From Engelhardtia mirabilis (GTDB taxonomy: Bacteria; Planctomycetota; UBA1135; GCA-002686595), in contig CP036296.1 of the NCBI GenBank assembly GCA_007751255.1, forward strand, positions 3,348,001 through 3,412,000: DNA of 64,000 nucleotides. Direction: 5' to 3'. The notes under the pieces were generated by a model. The model did not search any database. It had not been told where the DNA came from and saw nothing but the letters and a program-made list of their open reading frames with translations. Below are positions 46,184-55,100 of this stretch, piece by piece. Positions within the stretch are counted from its first letter, which is position 1; every line of letters begins with the position of its first letter. Both the position numbers and the translations under genes were made by a program.

Positions 46184-47884
46184 ATGCGAATCCTCGGTAT
46201 CTCCGCCTTCCATCGGGACTCGGCGGCGGCTCTGATCGTGGACGGACAGGTGGTCGCCGCGGCCCAGGAGGAGCACTTCACCCGGCTCGCTCGGGACAGC
46301 GCCTTCCCCACGCGCGCAATCCGCTTCGTGCTCGGTGAGGCGGGCGTGGAAGCTCCGGAACTCGACCAGGTGGTCTTCTACGAGAAGCCCCTCAAGAAGT
46401 TCGAACGGGTGCTGGTCAGCAACCTGCGCGCCTTCCCCAGGTCGTCGACGAGCTTCGCCAAGGGGCTCTTCGTGTGGCTCGGAGATCGCATCTGGATCAA
46501 GGACCGCATTGCCTCCGACCTGGGCGTGCCGGCGGACAAGATCCTCTTCGCGGAGCACCTACCGGCCATCGGCGCCTGCGCCATGGGAACCTCGCCGTTC
46601 GAGGAGGCGGCGGTGCTCGTCGTCGACGACGCCGGGGAGTGGAGCACGACCCTGCTGGCCCGCGCCGACGCCCAGGGTCTCGAGAGCCTGGTCGAGGTGC
46701 GCTACCCACACTCCCTGGGGCTGCTCGCGTCGGCGGTGACGCAGTTCCTGGGCTTCGCTCCGGGTGAGGACGAGGAGAAGGTCGAGGCCCTGTCGGCCCA
46801 CGGCTCGCCGCGCTTCGCCGACGCGATCCGCGCTTGGATCCGCGACGAGGGCTGCCTCTTCGCCCTCGACGAGGGGGCCTTCCGGTTCAACTTCGAGTCC
46901 AGCCGCCTGTGGGGCGATGGCTTCGAGGCCGCCTTCGGGCCGCCGCGCTTCGCCGGCGAGCCCCTGCGCTACCAGGACTCCGATCGGCGGGATGCGGACC
47001 TGGCGGCCAGCCTCCAGGTCGTGCTCGAAGAGCGCACCCTGGCCCTGGCCGCCGAGCTGTACCGTCGGGCGCCGTCCAGGAACCTCTGCTTCGCGGGCTC
47101 GCTGGCGAAGAACCGGCGCCTGCTCGGGCGCCTGATGGCCGAGGGGCCCTTCGAGCGGGTCCACGTCTCGGTGGTGCCGGGCAAGGCGGGCGGCGCCGTG
47201 GGGGCCGCGCTGCTGGCCGAAGAGGCGGGGGTGCTCAGCCGCCGCGTGTGCGAGTCCGGCTTCGTCGGAGAGTCGCTCCTGGGCCAGGCGGAGCCCGGCG
47301 CGCAGTGGCTCGAAGGCGATCCGGACGGCGTGGCCGAGGTCTCTCGCCGTCTGGTCGACGGTGAGCGCGTGGCCTGGATGCAGGGCGCGATCGAACTCGG
47401 CGGACTGAGCGGCCAGGGCCGCGTGGTCCTGGCGGACGCTCGTCCGCCCGAAGCCTGTGGCGCCCTCTTGCGGGCGGTTCAGCACGTCGAGCCCTTCCTG
47501 CCCTGCCGCCTGATCGTGCCCCGCGAGGAGGCCGAGCGTTTCGTCGAGCTGCCCGAAGGCTCCGACGCCGCCCTGGCGCGCGGTCAGCTGCGAGTCGCGG
47601 CCAAGCAGTCGCTCGTCGACGCGGCGCCCTCGTCCGTCATGGCCGACGGCACGACCTGGGTCCAAGTGGTGGATGAGCACAGCGCGCCGCGTCTGCACGC
47701 GGTGGTCCGCGCCTTCGGCGCGGCGACGGGCACCCCGCTGCTGCTCTGCACCGACTTCAAGCTGCGCGGCGCTCCGATCGTTCGCAGCGAGTCCGAGGGT
47801 CTCGATGCGTACATGCGGAGCACTCTGGACAGCCTGATTGCGGGTCCGCGGCTCTACCGACGCGAGGCGATTCCGAAGAAGTAG
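46184..47884 (+). CDS. divergent carbamoyltransferase (NodU/CmcH/SxtI family)
   Basis: A 566-residue protein of the carbamoyltransferase superfamily, which moves the carbamoyl group of carbamoyl phosphate onto a hydroxyl through a carbamoyl-adenylate. The N-terminal ASKHA-like domain is well conserved (GISAFHRDSAAALIVDGQ, AQEEHFTR, FLGFAPGEDEEKVEAL). The C-terminal YrdC-like domain has lost signature motifs: the usual GxxEFGPRALGxRS reads GAIELGGLSGQGR (401-413), and NTSFNxxGEPIV reads CTDFKLRGAPIV (522-533). It may use a different acceptor or have changed chemistry. It sits 3 bp after the ferritin-like gene; the zinc-ribbon methyltransferase converges on it 22 bp downstream. Confidence 0.82.
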   Translation: MRILGISAFHRDSAAALIVDGQVVAAAQEEHFTRLARDSAFPTRAIRFVLGEAGVEAPELDQVVFYEKPLKKFERVLVSNLRAFPRSSTSFAKGLFVWLGDRIWIKDRIASDLGVPADKILFAEHLPAIGACAMGTSPFEEAAVLVVDDAGEWSTTLLARADAQGLESLVEVRYPHSLGLLASAVTQFLGFAPGEDEEKVEALSAHGSPRFADAIRAWIRDEGCLFALDEGAFRFNFESSRLWGDGFEAAFGPPRFAGEPLRYQDSDRRDADLAASLQVVLEERTLALAAELYRRAPSRNLCFAGSLAKNRRLLGRLMAEGPFERVHVSVVPGKAGGAVGAALLAEEAGVLSRRVCESGFVGESLLGQAEPGAQWLEGDPDGVAEVSRRLVDGERVAWMQGAIELGGLSGQGRVVLADARPPEACGALLRAVQHVEPFLPCRLIVPREEAERFVELPEGSDAALARGQLRVAAKQSLVDAAPSSVMADGTTWVQVVDEHSAPRLHAVVRAFGAATGTPLLLCTDFKLRGAPIVRSESEGLDAYMRSTLDSLIAGPRLYRREAIPKK

Positions 47885-47906
47885 TAGCGGCGGGGAGTTC
47901 GCCCCC

Positions 47907-48878
47907 TCACCCGCGCTTCCTGCGGGCCACCAAGGCGACAAGACCCGCGTCGGGATCGTTCAGCCCCGCCAGCATCCAGCCCGCGCGCAGGCCCGTGCGC
48001 CCCAGGGCACCGGGGCGATCGGTGGCCTCGAATATCCCGCCGCGTCCATCCTGGGGCACCGGCGGCACGCTGCGGACCCACTCGAAGCCCAGGCCCTCCA
48101 GGGTTCGCAGCACGCCCGGCATCGGCAGGATGTGCTCGAGCGGGTGGTAGTACTGGTCCTGGATCCAGATGCGCTTCTTCTCGTCGCTGAGGTCACGGCG
48201 ACGCAGGATCGGATCGAGCAGCGCGATCGGCTTGCCGCGGACCTTGGACAGGCCCCGACGCAGGCAGTGGAAGGCCCGGCCCCAGGTCTCGTAGAAGCCG
48301 AGCAACAGCACGCCCCCCGGCGCAACGGCCCGCGCCACCGACGCGATCGCGCCCTCCGGGTCGGGCGTGTGGTGGACCACGCCGCGGCAGATGACGGTCT
48401 CGAAGCTGGCCTCGGCCAGGGGCAGGTCGAAGAGGTCCGCCCGCACGAATTGCAGGTTCCTGGTGTCCGTGCGCTCGCGGAAGGCGTCCCCGCAGGCCAG
48501 GGACTCCTTGCAGCCGTCGACCCCGAACACCTGGCGGTGGGGCGCGGAGAGGGCCAGGAAGGCGGCCAACTGGCCGGTGCCGCAGCCGCAGTCCACAACC
48601 CGCGCATCGGGCGGGATCGAGCGGTCCAGGGCCGCTAGAAAGCCGGATTTACGGGACCGATCCAAGATCGTGCCGGCGTCGTCCGCCGGCGCGTAGCCCG
48701 GGAAGGGCGAGTGTGTGTAGAACTCCTCGACCTCGGCGGCGCGCTGTTCGCGCTCGGTGGGGCCGAGAACGTCCAACAGGGCCCCGCGGCGAACGAAGCC
48801 GAGGGCACATGCAGGGCAGGCGGACTCGGACTCGATCGGTCCGAAACAACGGGGGCAGGTCGATTGCACGGGACTCAT
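47907..48878 (-). CDS. class I methyltransferase with N-terminal zinc ribbon
   Basis: A 323-residue cytosolic protein. Residues 8-24 form a zinc ribbon (C8, C11, C21, C24). Motif I of the SAM fold is ARVVDCGCGTGQLAAFLAL (92-110), followed by VFGVDGCKESLACGDAF, RADLFDLPLAEASFETVICR and GVVHHTPDPEGAI. The C-terminal segment WIQDQYYHPLEHI and the final alpha/beta part are typical of methyltransferases near glycan and natural-product genes. Substrate is unknown. It converges on the carbamoyltransferase with a 22-bp gap and is divergent from the DUF5989 gene, so it belongs to the same small cluster. Confidence 0.82.
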   Translation of the reverse strand: MSPVQSTCPRCFGPIESESACPACALGFVRRGALLDVLGPTEREQRAAEVEEFYTHSPFPGYAPADDAGTILDRSRKSGFLAALDRSIPPDARVVDCGCGTGQLAAFLALSAPHRQVFGVDGCKESLACGDAFRERTDTRNLQFVRADLFDLPLAEASFETVICRGVVHHTPDPEGAIASVARAVAPGGVLLLGFYETWGRAFHCLRRGLSKVRGKPIALLDPILRRRDLSDEKKRIWIQDQYYHPLEHILPMPGVLRTLEGLGFEWVRSVPPVPQDGRGGIFEATDRPGALGRTGLRAGWMLAGLNDPDAGLVALVARRKRG

Positions 48879-48900
48879 TGTGGGATCGCAGGGAGCGCGC

Positions 48901-48906
48901 TAGTCT
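48901..48906 (+). promoter_or_regulatory. -10-like element for DUF5989-SGNH genes
   Basis: TAGTCT followed by CGT lies 33 nt before the DUF5989 ATG in the 61-bp divergent spacer. It fits the TAnnnT-CG pattern of the window. Confidence 0.35.
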
Positions 48907-48939
48907 CGTCCAAGACCTCGCCATTTGGGCGCTGAACCC

Positions 48940-49125
48940 ATGAAAGCCTTCTTTCGAGCCCTTGGTACCCGATCGTCGACGGCAGTCGAGTTGCTTGTCG
49001 GAGTCTGGAACAGCGAGTTCTGGTGGCTGGTGCCATTGGTCCTCGTGCTGCTCTCGGTTTCGATCATCTTCGTTTTCTTGCAAGCCGCGCCCCTCGTGGC
49101 CCCCTTCGTCTACACGGTCTTCTGA
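48940..49125 (+). CDS. DUF5989 small membrane protein (SxtK-like)
   Basis: A 61-residue single-pass protein. After a polar start (MKAFFRALGTRSSTAVELL) comes WNSEFWWLVPLVLVLLSVS and a second hydrophobic part ending APFVYTVF, the ending typical of DUF5989. Small proteins of this type accompany carbamoyltransferases in many bacterial clusters, including sxtK near sxtI in saxitoxin loci. ATG at 48940 is preferred; a TTG at 48925 would add five residues. It is 75 bp upstream of the SGNH gene and probably co-transcribed with it. Confidence 0.75.
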   Translation: MKAFFRALGTRSSTAVELLVGVWNSEFWWLVPLVLVLLSVSIIFVFLQAAPLVAPFVYTVF

Positions 49126-49200
49126 GCCGTCAGGCTTCTGGTCCGCTGGGCGCTTGCCCCAACAGGTGGGAGCATTCCGTCGACCGACGAAAGCAATCGA

Positions 49201-50454
49201 GTGGTGCCCGCAGAGACGGCGGTCGAGCGTGACTCGACCGACGCTCGCGATGCGTCGGGGGCTCGAAGCGGGACCGATGGGAGTGGTTCGACGCTGACGA
49301 GTTCGTCGACACCCGCACGCGGCAGCTCGAGCCGCCGCGGTCCGAGCCGTCGGATCCGGTTGATCGTGACCCTGGCGGCCCCGCTGGTAGGCCTGTTGCT
49401 GGTCGAACTGGGCTTGCGCGTGGTCGTCCTGACCGACATCGTTGCGGATGAAGCCTGGGCCCAACCCCTGCGCGAACCGCTCAAGTACACCCGCCCGCGC
49501 TCACCCTCGGGGTCGGACTACTGGAAGCTGTTCTACGGGCAGAAGGAACCGCAGGAACGCTGGCTGCCCAGACGCCACCCGATCCTCGGTTGGATCCGCG
49601 AGGACTTCGATGCCCAGACCTACGAGCACGTCGACGAGGTCAACTTGGCCGGCAGGCGACCGGTCCTGCTATTCGGCTCGTCCTTCGTGCGCTGCCTGCC
49701 GCCGGTGGTGGACTGCCACGAGGATCTGCTCGAGCAGTCCCCCTGGGCCTCGGATCTGGCCCTCTTGAACTTCTCGGTCACTGGCTACGGGCTGGGGCAG
49801 GTGGGCACGCTGCTCAGCCTGGCCCTGCCGCGCTTTCGGGCCCAGAACCCGATCGTGGTGGTGGCGATCCAGATCGACGAGGACCTGGACCGCCTGACCC
49901 TGACCTTCCGCCACGGGCCCAAACCGAGCTTCAGCCTGAAGCAGGACAAGACCCTCGCCATCCACGTGCCGGACGAGCTCGACGTGGATCGGTACCTGGC
50001 GCTGCATCCGCCGCAGATCACGAGCTACGCCTGGAACCACCTGTTGTTCGGAACCGAGCTGATCCCCAACCCGCCGCGCGAGGGCTGGCGTGGGATGAAG
50101 CGGCACTGGCAGACGATCCTCCCGATCGTGCCCCGCATTCTCCTGCAGGTGCAGAAGGAGCTCGCGGGGCTGGACTACTTCGTGCTGCTGCTCGGCAGCC
50201 CGTCGTCCGTGGACCCGGACTTCAAGGGTGACTGGCGACACGCCGTCATGGCCGAGTCTCTCAAGGGACTCCAGGTACCCTACGTCTCTGCCCACGAGAT
50301 GCTGCGCGAAGCCGTTCGCGGGGGAGCCCTGTCGGTCGACGACTTCTTCGACGCGGAGAACGGTCATCCCAACGAGCGCGGTGTCGCGCTGATCCAGCGT
50401 GCACTGGAACGTGGCCTGGCCGGCGACTTCGACCCCTTCACTTCCGCTCGCTAG
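49201..50454 (+). CDS. membrane-anchored SGNH/GDSL-hydrolase-like protein
   Basis: A 417-residue protein. A Ser/Thr/Arg-rich lead of about 50 residues is followed by one transmembrane segment (LIVTLAAPLVGLLLVELGLRV), then a periplasmic alpha/beta domain. Block I is LLFGSSFVRC (S160 or S161 as nucleophile in place of the GDS form) and block V is AENGHPNERG with H389. The block II/III Gly and Asn are not clear. SGNH-type proteins next to carbamoyltransferase and DUF5989 are a recurrent arrangement, and may act on acylated or carbamoylated surface glycans. Start at GTG 49201; later starts are possible in the disordered lead. Confidence 0.65.
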   Translation: MVPAETAVERDSTDARDASGARSGTDGSGSTLTSSSTPARGSSSRRGPSRRIRLIVTLAAPLVGLLLVELGLRVVVLTDIVADEAWAQPLREPLKYTRPRSPSGSDYWKLFYGQKEPQERWLPRRHPILGWIREDFDAQTYEHVDEVNLAGRRPVLLFGSSFVRCLPPVVDCHEDLLEQSPWASDLALLNFSVTGYGLGQVGTLLSLALPRFRAQNPIVVVAIQIDEDLDRLTLTFRHGPKPSFSLKQDKTLAIHVPDELDVDRYLALHPPQITSYAWNHLLFGTELIPNPPREGWRGMKRHWQTILPIVPRILLQVQKELAGLDYFVLLLGSPSSVDPDFKGDWRHAVMAESLKGLQVPYVSAHEMLREAVRGGALSVDDFFDAENGHPNERGVALIQRALERGLAGDFDPFTSAR

Positions 50455-50522
50455 CGCAGGCTCACTCGCCTTTCGGAAGCCCGACCCTGGCGGACTCGAC
50501 GCACAACGGATAGGACCGGCGC

Positions 50523-51059
50523 ATGGTTGATGTCGAACGAGCGGGTCCGGAGCAATGGGAGCGGGTTCGGGCGCTGCGCCTGGCAGCCCTCGCCGATGTG
50601 CCTGATGCGTTCGGTCGGCAGTTGGCCGACGAGCGAGATCTTGATCCGGCGTTCTGGCGCGGTCGCCTCGAAGGGGCGCGGGCGGCGACGTTCCTGGCCT
50701 CGATCGAGGGGCGCGACGTGGGGCTCGTGACGGGCGCGCACATCGTGGCCGAAGTCGTCGGCGGCGATTCGCCCGAAGCTGCCGCCAGCGGCGGTGCGCC
50801 TCAGGTCGGTGCCGGCCTCTACAGCATGTGGGTGGAGGCCTCGGCGCGGGGCCGGGGCGTCGGGGATCGACTCGTGGAAGCCGTCGTCGATTGGGCGCGC
50901 CGGCGCGGATGCAGCCGGCTGTTGCTGGACGTTGGAGACGACAACGGTCCTGCGATCGGCCTCTACCTTCGCCACGGCTTCGCTCCCACGGGTCGGCGTA
51001 GTTGCCTGCCACCACCCAGGGAGCATGTCACCGAACACGAGCTGGCGCTGCGGCTCTGA
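50523..51059 (+). CDS. GNAT-family N-acetyltransferase
   Basis: A 178-residue acyl-CoA-dependent transferase. The fold begins with VERAGPEQWERVRALRLAAL and has the acetyl-CoA pyrophosphate loop ASARGRGVGDRLVEAVVDWA (R/Q-x-x-G-x-G), then LLLDVGDDNGPAIGLYLRHGF, the conserved motif B. Substrate is unknown. It stands between the SGNH gene (68 bp upstream) and the papain-like gene. TAGGAC ends 6 nt before its ATG but lacks the final T of a -10. Confidence 0.85.
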   Translation: MVDVERAGPEQWERVRALRLAALADVPDAFGRQLADERDLDPAFWRGRLEGARAATFLASIEGRDVGLVTGAHIVAEVVGGDSPEAAASGGAPQVGAGLYSMWVEASARGRGVGDRLVEAVVDWARRRGCSRLLLDVGDDNGPAIGLYLRHGFAPTGRRSCLPPPREHVTEHELALRL

Positions 51060-51262
51060 AGGGGGCTCGGTCACAAGCAGATCGGCCACAAGCTGGACTG
51101 ATCGAGCTCCTGGATCGTCAGTCGATGGCCGCCGGGAGCGAGATCGTGATCCAGGAGGTTCGCCCGGGCTCCGAGGACCGTTACCCCATTGGTGCACTCG
51201 CGGTCGGAAGCGTTCTGAGGGCGGGAGCAATCGGAAGGCGGGAGTATCCGGAGGAACAGACG

Positions 51263-51973
51263 ATGGCATCCAAGAAGAAGCTCAAGGGTGGCGCCCGGAC
51301 CGGTGACGATCGATTGGACCGCGTGGTTCAGTTCGACGAGGCGAGCCGGGGCTACGCCATTCGTCAACGGAAGGGGCAACGCACCAGGCGCTCCTACACC
51401 TGGCGCTGCGACAAGTTCCTGGACCAGGGCGAGGAGGGCGCCTGCGTCGGCTTCTCGATCGGGCACGAGCTGTCGGCCCATCCGGCTCCGGTCCAGCGCA
51501 TTGGCCCGAGCTTCTGTCGCAAGAAGATCTACTGGGAGGCCCAGCGCCGCGATCCCTGGGAGGGGGGCGAGTACCCCGGTGCCCGGCCGCACTACGGCGG
51601 GACGTCGCTGCTCGTCGGGGTCAAGGTCGCGCGCAGCATGGGTTGGTTCGAGGAGTACCGTTGGAGCTTCAGCTTCTCGAGCTTCCTGCTCGGACTCGGC
51701 TACCACGGCCCAGCGGTGATTGGGATCACTTGGCACGAGGGTATGGTCGAACCCGACGCCCAGGGCTTCGTGAGACCGACAGGCGGCGAGATCGGGGGCC
51801 ACTGCATCCTCGCCAATGGCGTCGACGTGAGGGAGCGGACGGTCACCCTCCACAACTCCTGGGGCAAGAGCTGGGGCACGGGCGGCGAATGCAAGGTCCG
51901 CTGGCGGGACATGGAGGATCTACTCGCAGACAGCGGCGAGGCCGTGTTCTTCGTGGATCGCTCGACGCGTTGA
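51263..51973 (+). CDS. papain-like (C1-type) cysteine protease without signal peptide
   Basis: A 236-residue protein with the C1 triad: Cys61 in DQGEEGACVGFSIGHEL, His180 in GGHCILANGVD and Asn198 in HNSWGKSWGTGG. The oxyanion Gln is present in the DQG segment. Unlike lysosomal papains it has no signal peptide and no pro-domain; the first 45 residues are basic (MASKKKLKGG). It may be a cytosolic protease or a non-classically exported effector. ATG 51263 follows a clear Shine-Dalgarno (GGAGGAAC), which is rare in this window. The gene stands alone, 207 bp before the cytochrome gene. Confidence 0.8.
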   Translation: MASKKKLKGGARTGDDRLDRVVQFDEASRGYAIRQRKGQRTRRSYTWRCDKFLDQGEEGACVGFSIGHELSAHPAPVQRIGPSFCRKKIYWEAQRRDPWEGGEYPGARPHYGGTSLLVGVKVARSMGWFEEYRWSFSFSSFLLGLGYHGPAVIGITWHEGMVEPDAQGFVRPTGGEIGGHCILANGVDVRERTVTLHNSWGKSWGTGGECKVRWRDMEDLLADSGEAVFFVDRSTR

Positions 51974-52104
51974 GCCTGTCGGGGCCAGACGAACCGATTC
52001 TGCGCCGTGGGGGAGCCTCGCGCCCCCTCTGTCGGCGTGGGATGCCTGGAGTGCCGGTTCGCGTGCGGTCCATGTTCGTCCTTGGCGGGCCGTGTGCCTG
52101 TGAC

Positions 52105-52110
52105 TAGTTT
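52105..52110 (+). promoter_or_regulatory. -10-like element for cytochrome gene
   Basis: TAGTTT followed by CGG, 70 nt before the ATG at 52181. It matches the recurrent -10 pattern of the window; no -35 is recognised. Confidence 0.3.
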
Positions 52111-52180
52111 CGGACACCGCCCGTCGGTACCCCCGGACCGAAGTTGGCGGCCTGTTCTGGTTCCTGCCCGATCTAGCAAC

Positions 52181-55100
52181 ATGACGACTTCGAATCGCTC
52201 GCAGCTCGCGACCCTGGCAGCGTTCGTTCTGTCCGTAGCCCTTCCCTGCGGAGCTCTGACACAGGGTTCGTTCGTCAACTGGGAGCACCCCCACGTGCAT
52301 CCCCTCGAACTGACTCCGAGCGGCGTGCGACTGTTGGCGGTCAATACCGCCGACAACCGGCTCGAGGTCTTCGATGCCTCCGGCGGCACGCTGGTGCCCC
52401 TTTGGCCCATCGACGTGGGCGTCGATCCCGTGTCCGTTCGCGCGCGCAACGACACCGAGGCCTGGGTCGTGAATCACGTCAGCGATTCGATCAGCATCGT
52501 GGACCTCGGCACCGGAGAGCTGAAGTGGACGCTGCCCACGGCTGACGAGCCAGCGGATGTGGTCTTCGCCGGCACGCCGCTCCGCGCCTTCGTGACGTGC
52601 AGCCAGGCGAACTTGGTGCAGGTCTTCGACCCTTCGAACCTGGCGCTGCCACCGGTCGAGATCGCTCTGGACGCCGAGGAGCCACGTGCCCTTGCCGTCT
52701 CGCCGGGCAGCGATCGCGTCTATGTGGCGATCTTCGAGTCGGGCAATGGAACCACGGTCCTCGGCGGCGACAAGGTCGAGGAGACGGTGCCTGCGGGGAC
52801 GCTCTTCCCCCCCAACATCGTCGGGGAGCCGTTCACGCCCTACGGCGGTCAGAATCCGCCACCCAACAGCGGATCGAGCTTCTTCCCGGCGCAGAACCCG
52901 ATCAATCCGCCGCCTCCGCGCGTTTCCCACGTCGTCAAGAAAGACGACCAGGGGCGCTGGATGGACGACAACGGTGCGGACTGGACCCAGTGGGTGTCCG
53001 GCAACGACGCCCCCCTGTCGGGGCGCATCGTCGGCTGGGACGTCAACGATTACGACCTGGCCGTGATCGAGACTTCAGATCTCTCGGTGAGCTACGTCAG
53101 GCGTCTGATGAACGTCGACATGGCCCTGGCCGTCAATCCGGTCGATGGGCGGGTGACGGTGGTGGGCACGGACGCCATCAACGAGGTGCGCTTCGAACCG
53201 AACCTGACCGGCATCTTTCTGCGCGTGCTGGCGGCGTTCGTGGACGTGGACCAAGCCGCGAGCTCGGTGGTCGACATGAATGCCGGTCACCTGGACTACT
53301 CGGTCGGCACCCTGCCCCAGACCGAGCGCGACAAGTCCATCGGTGACCCGCGGGGGATCGCCTGGAACGCCGCGGGAACCCGCGCCTACGTGACCGGGAT
53401 GGGCTCCAACAACCTGATCGTCCTCGACAGCACCGGGGCCCGGGTCGGGCTGGCGCCGACGATCGAGGTGGGAGAAGGGCCGACGGGCGTCGTCCTGCAC
53501 GAGAGCGCGGGGCGGGCCTACGTGCTGAACAAGTTCGAGGCCTCGATCTCGGTGGTCGATCTGCAGTCGGAGCTCGAGACGGCGCGGGTCGACTTCTTCG
53601 ACCCCTCGCCGCTCGCGATCAAGCTCGGCCGCAAGCATCTCTACGACACCCACAAGGGCTCGGGCCTGGGCCATGTGTCCTGCGGCTCGTGCCACGTGGA
53701 CTCGCGGCTGGATCGACTCGTCTGGGACCTCGGCGACCCCGGAGGCGAGATGAAGAGCATCGCGGGTCAGAACCTCGCGGCGGGATTGCCCGTGTTCAGC
53801 TACGAGACCTTCGAGGACTGGCACCCGATGAAGGGGCCACTGCAGACCCAGACCCTGCAGGACATCATCGGCAAGGAGCCCTTCCACTGGCGCGGCGACA
53901 AGTTCGGGATCGAGGACTTCAACGGTGCCTTCGTCTCCTTGCAAGGTGATGACGCCGTGCTCTCGCCGACGGAGATGCAGGAGTTCGAGGACTTCCTGGC
54001 CACGATCACCTTCGCGCCCAACCCCAATCGCAACTTCGACAACAGTCTGCCCACCGCGCTGGACGTCTCCGATCACCTGGCGACGGGGCGCTTCCACCTG
54101 CCCGCGGGTACGCCCCTGCCGCCGGGCAACGCGGAGATCGGGCTGCTGCGTTTCCGGCCGCCGGTGTTGCTCTCGAACAACAAGGCCTGTGCGACCTGCC
54201 ACACCCTGCCCACGGGCTTCGGCACCGACCACACCTGGGACGGCACGGCCTTCGTGCCCCTGCCCCTGGGGCCCCTGGGCGAATCGCACACGATGCTCAC
54301 CGCGAGCCAGACCCAGGCGGCCCACACAGTGCGCGTGGCGCCCCTGCGAAACGTGTTCGAGCGCACGGGCCTGAGCTACAACCGGGTCAACAACCGCTCG
54401 GGAGTCGGGATTCGCCACGACGGAACGATCGATGCCGTCGAACGCACCATCAGCAACCCGATCTTCACCGGAATCGACTCGGACCAGGACGTCGCCAACC
54501 TGGTCGCGTTCCTGATGTCCTTCTCCGGCAGCGAACTACCCCTTTCCGACGGGACCAAGCCTCTCGAACCACCCGGGCCCCTCTCGAAGGACACCCATGC
54601 AGGCGTCGGGCGGCAGGTGACCATCGAATCCCTGGCAACCACGTCACCCGAGCAACTCGCAACGATCCAGACCATGCAGGCCATGGCGGATCAGGGTCGC
54701 GTCGGGGTCGTGGCCAAGGGACGCCGTGCGGGAGAGGAGCGTGGCTTCACCTACGTGGGCGCGGACCTGTGGCAGTCGGACCGGGCTTCGGAGCTCGTCT
54801 CCACGGCCATGTTGCAGTCGGGGGCCACACCCCAGGAGAAGATGGTCTTCGTTCTGGTGCCCCTCGGCACCGAGCTGCGCGTGGGGATCGATCGCGACGA
54901 GGACGGATTCCTCGATCGTGACGAGCTGGACGTGGCGGCGGATCCGGCCGATCCGCTCAGCACCCCGGGAGCCTGTGTGGCAGCGATCCCGGCCGCTCCC
55001 GTGAATCTTGCGGCCAGTTCGCCCGACAAGTTTCAGATTCGGCTGACATGGAACGACCTCGCCGCGGACGAGACCTTCTACGAGGTCGGACGGTCCGTGG

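Noticed and set aside
51263-51973. Prophage remnant suggested by the papain-like protease
   Set aside because: No integrase, terminase, tail or att-like repeats are present nearby and base composition matches the surroundings.
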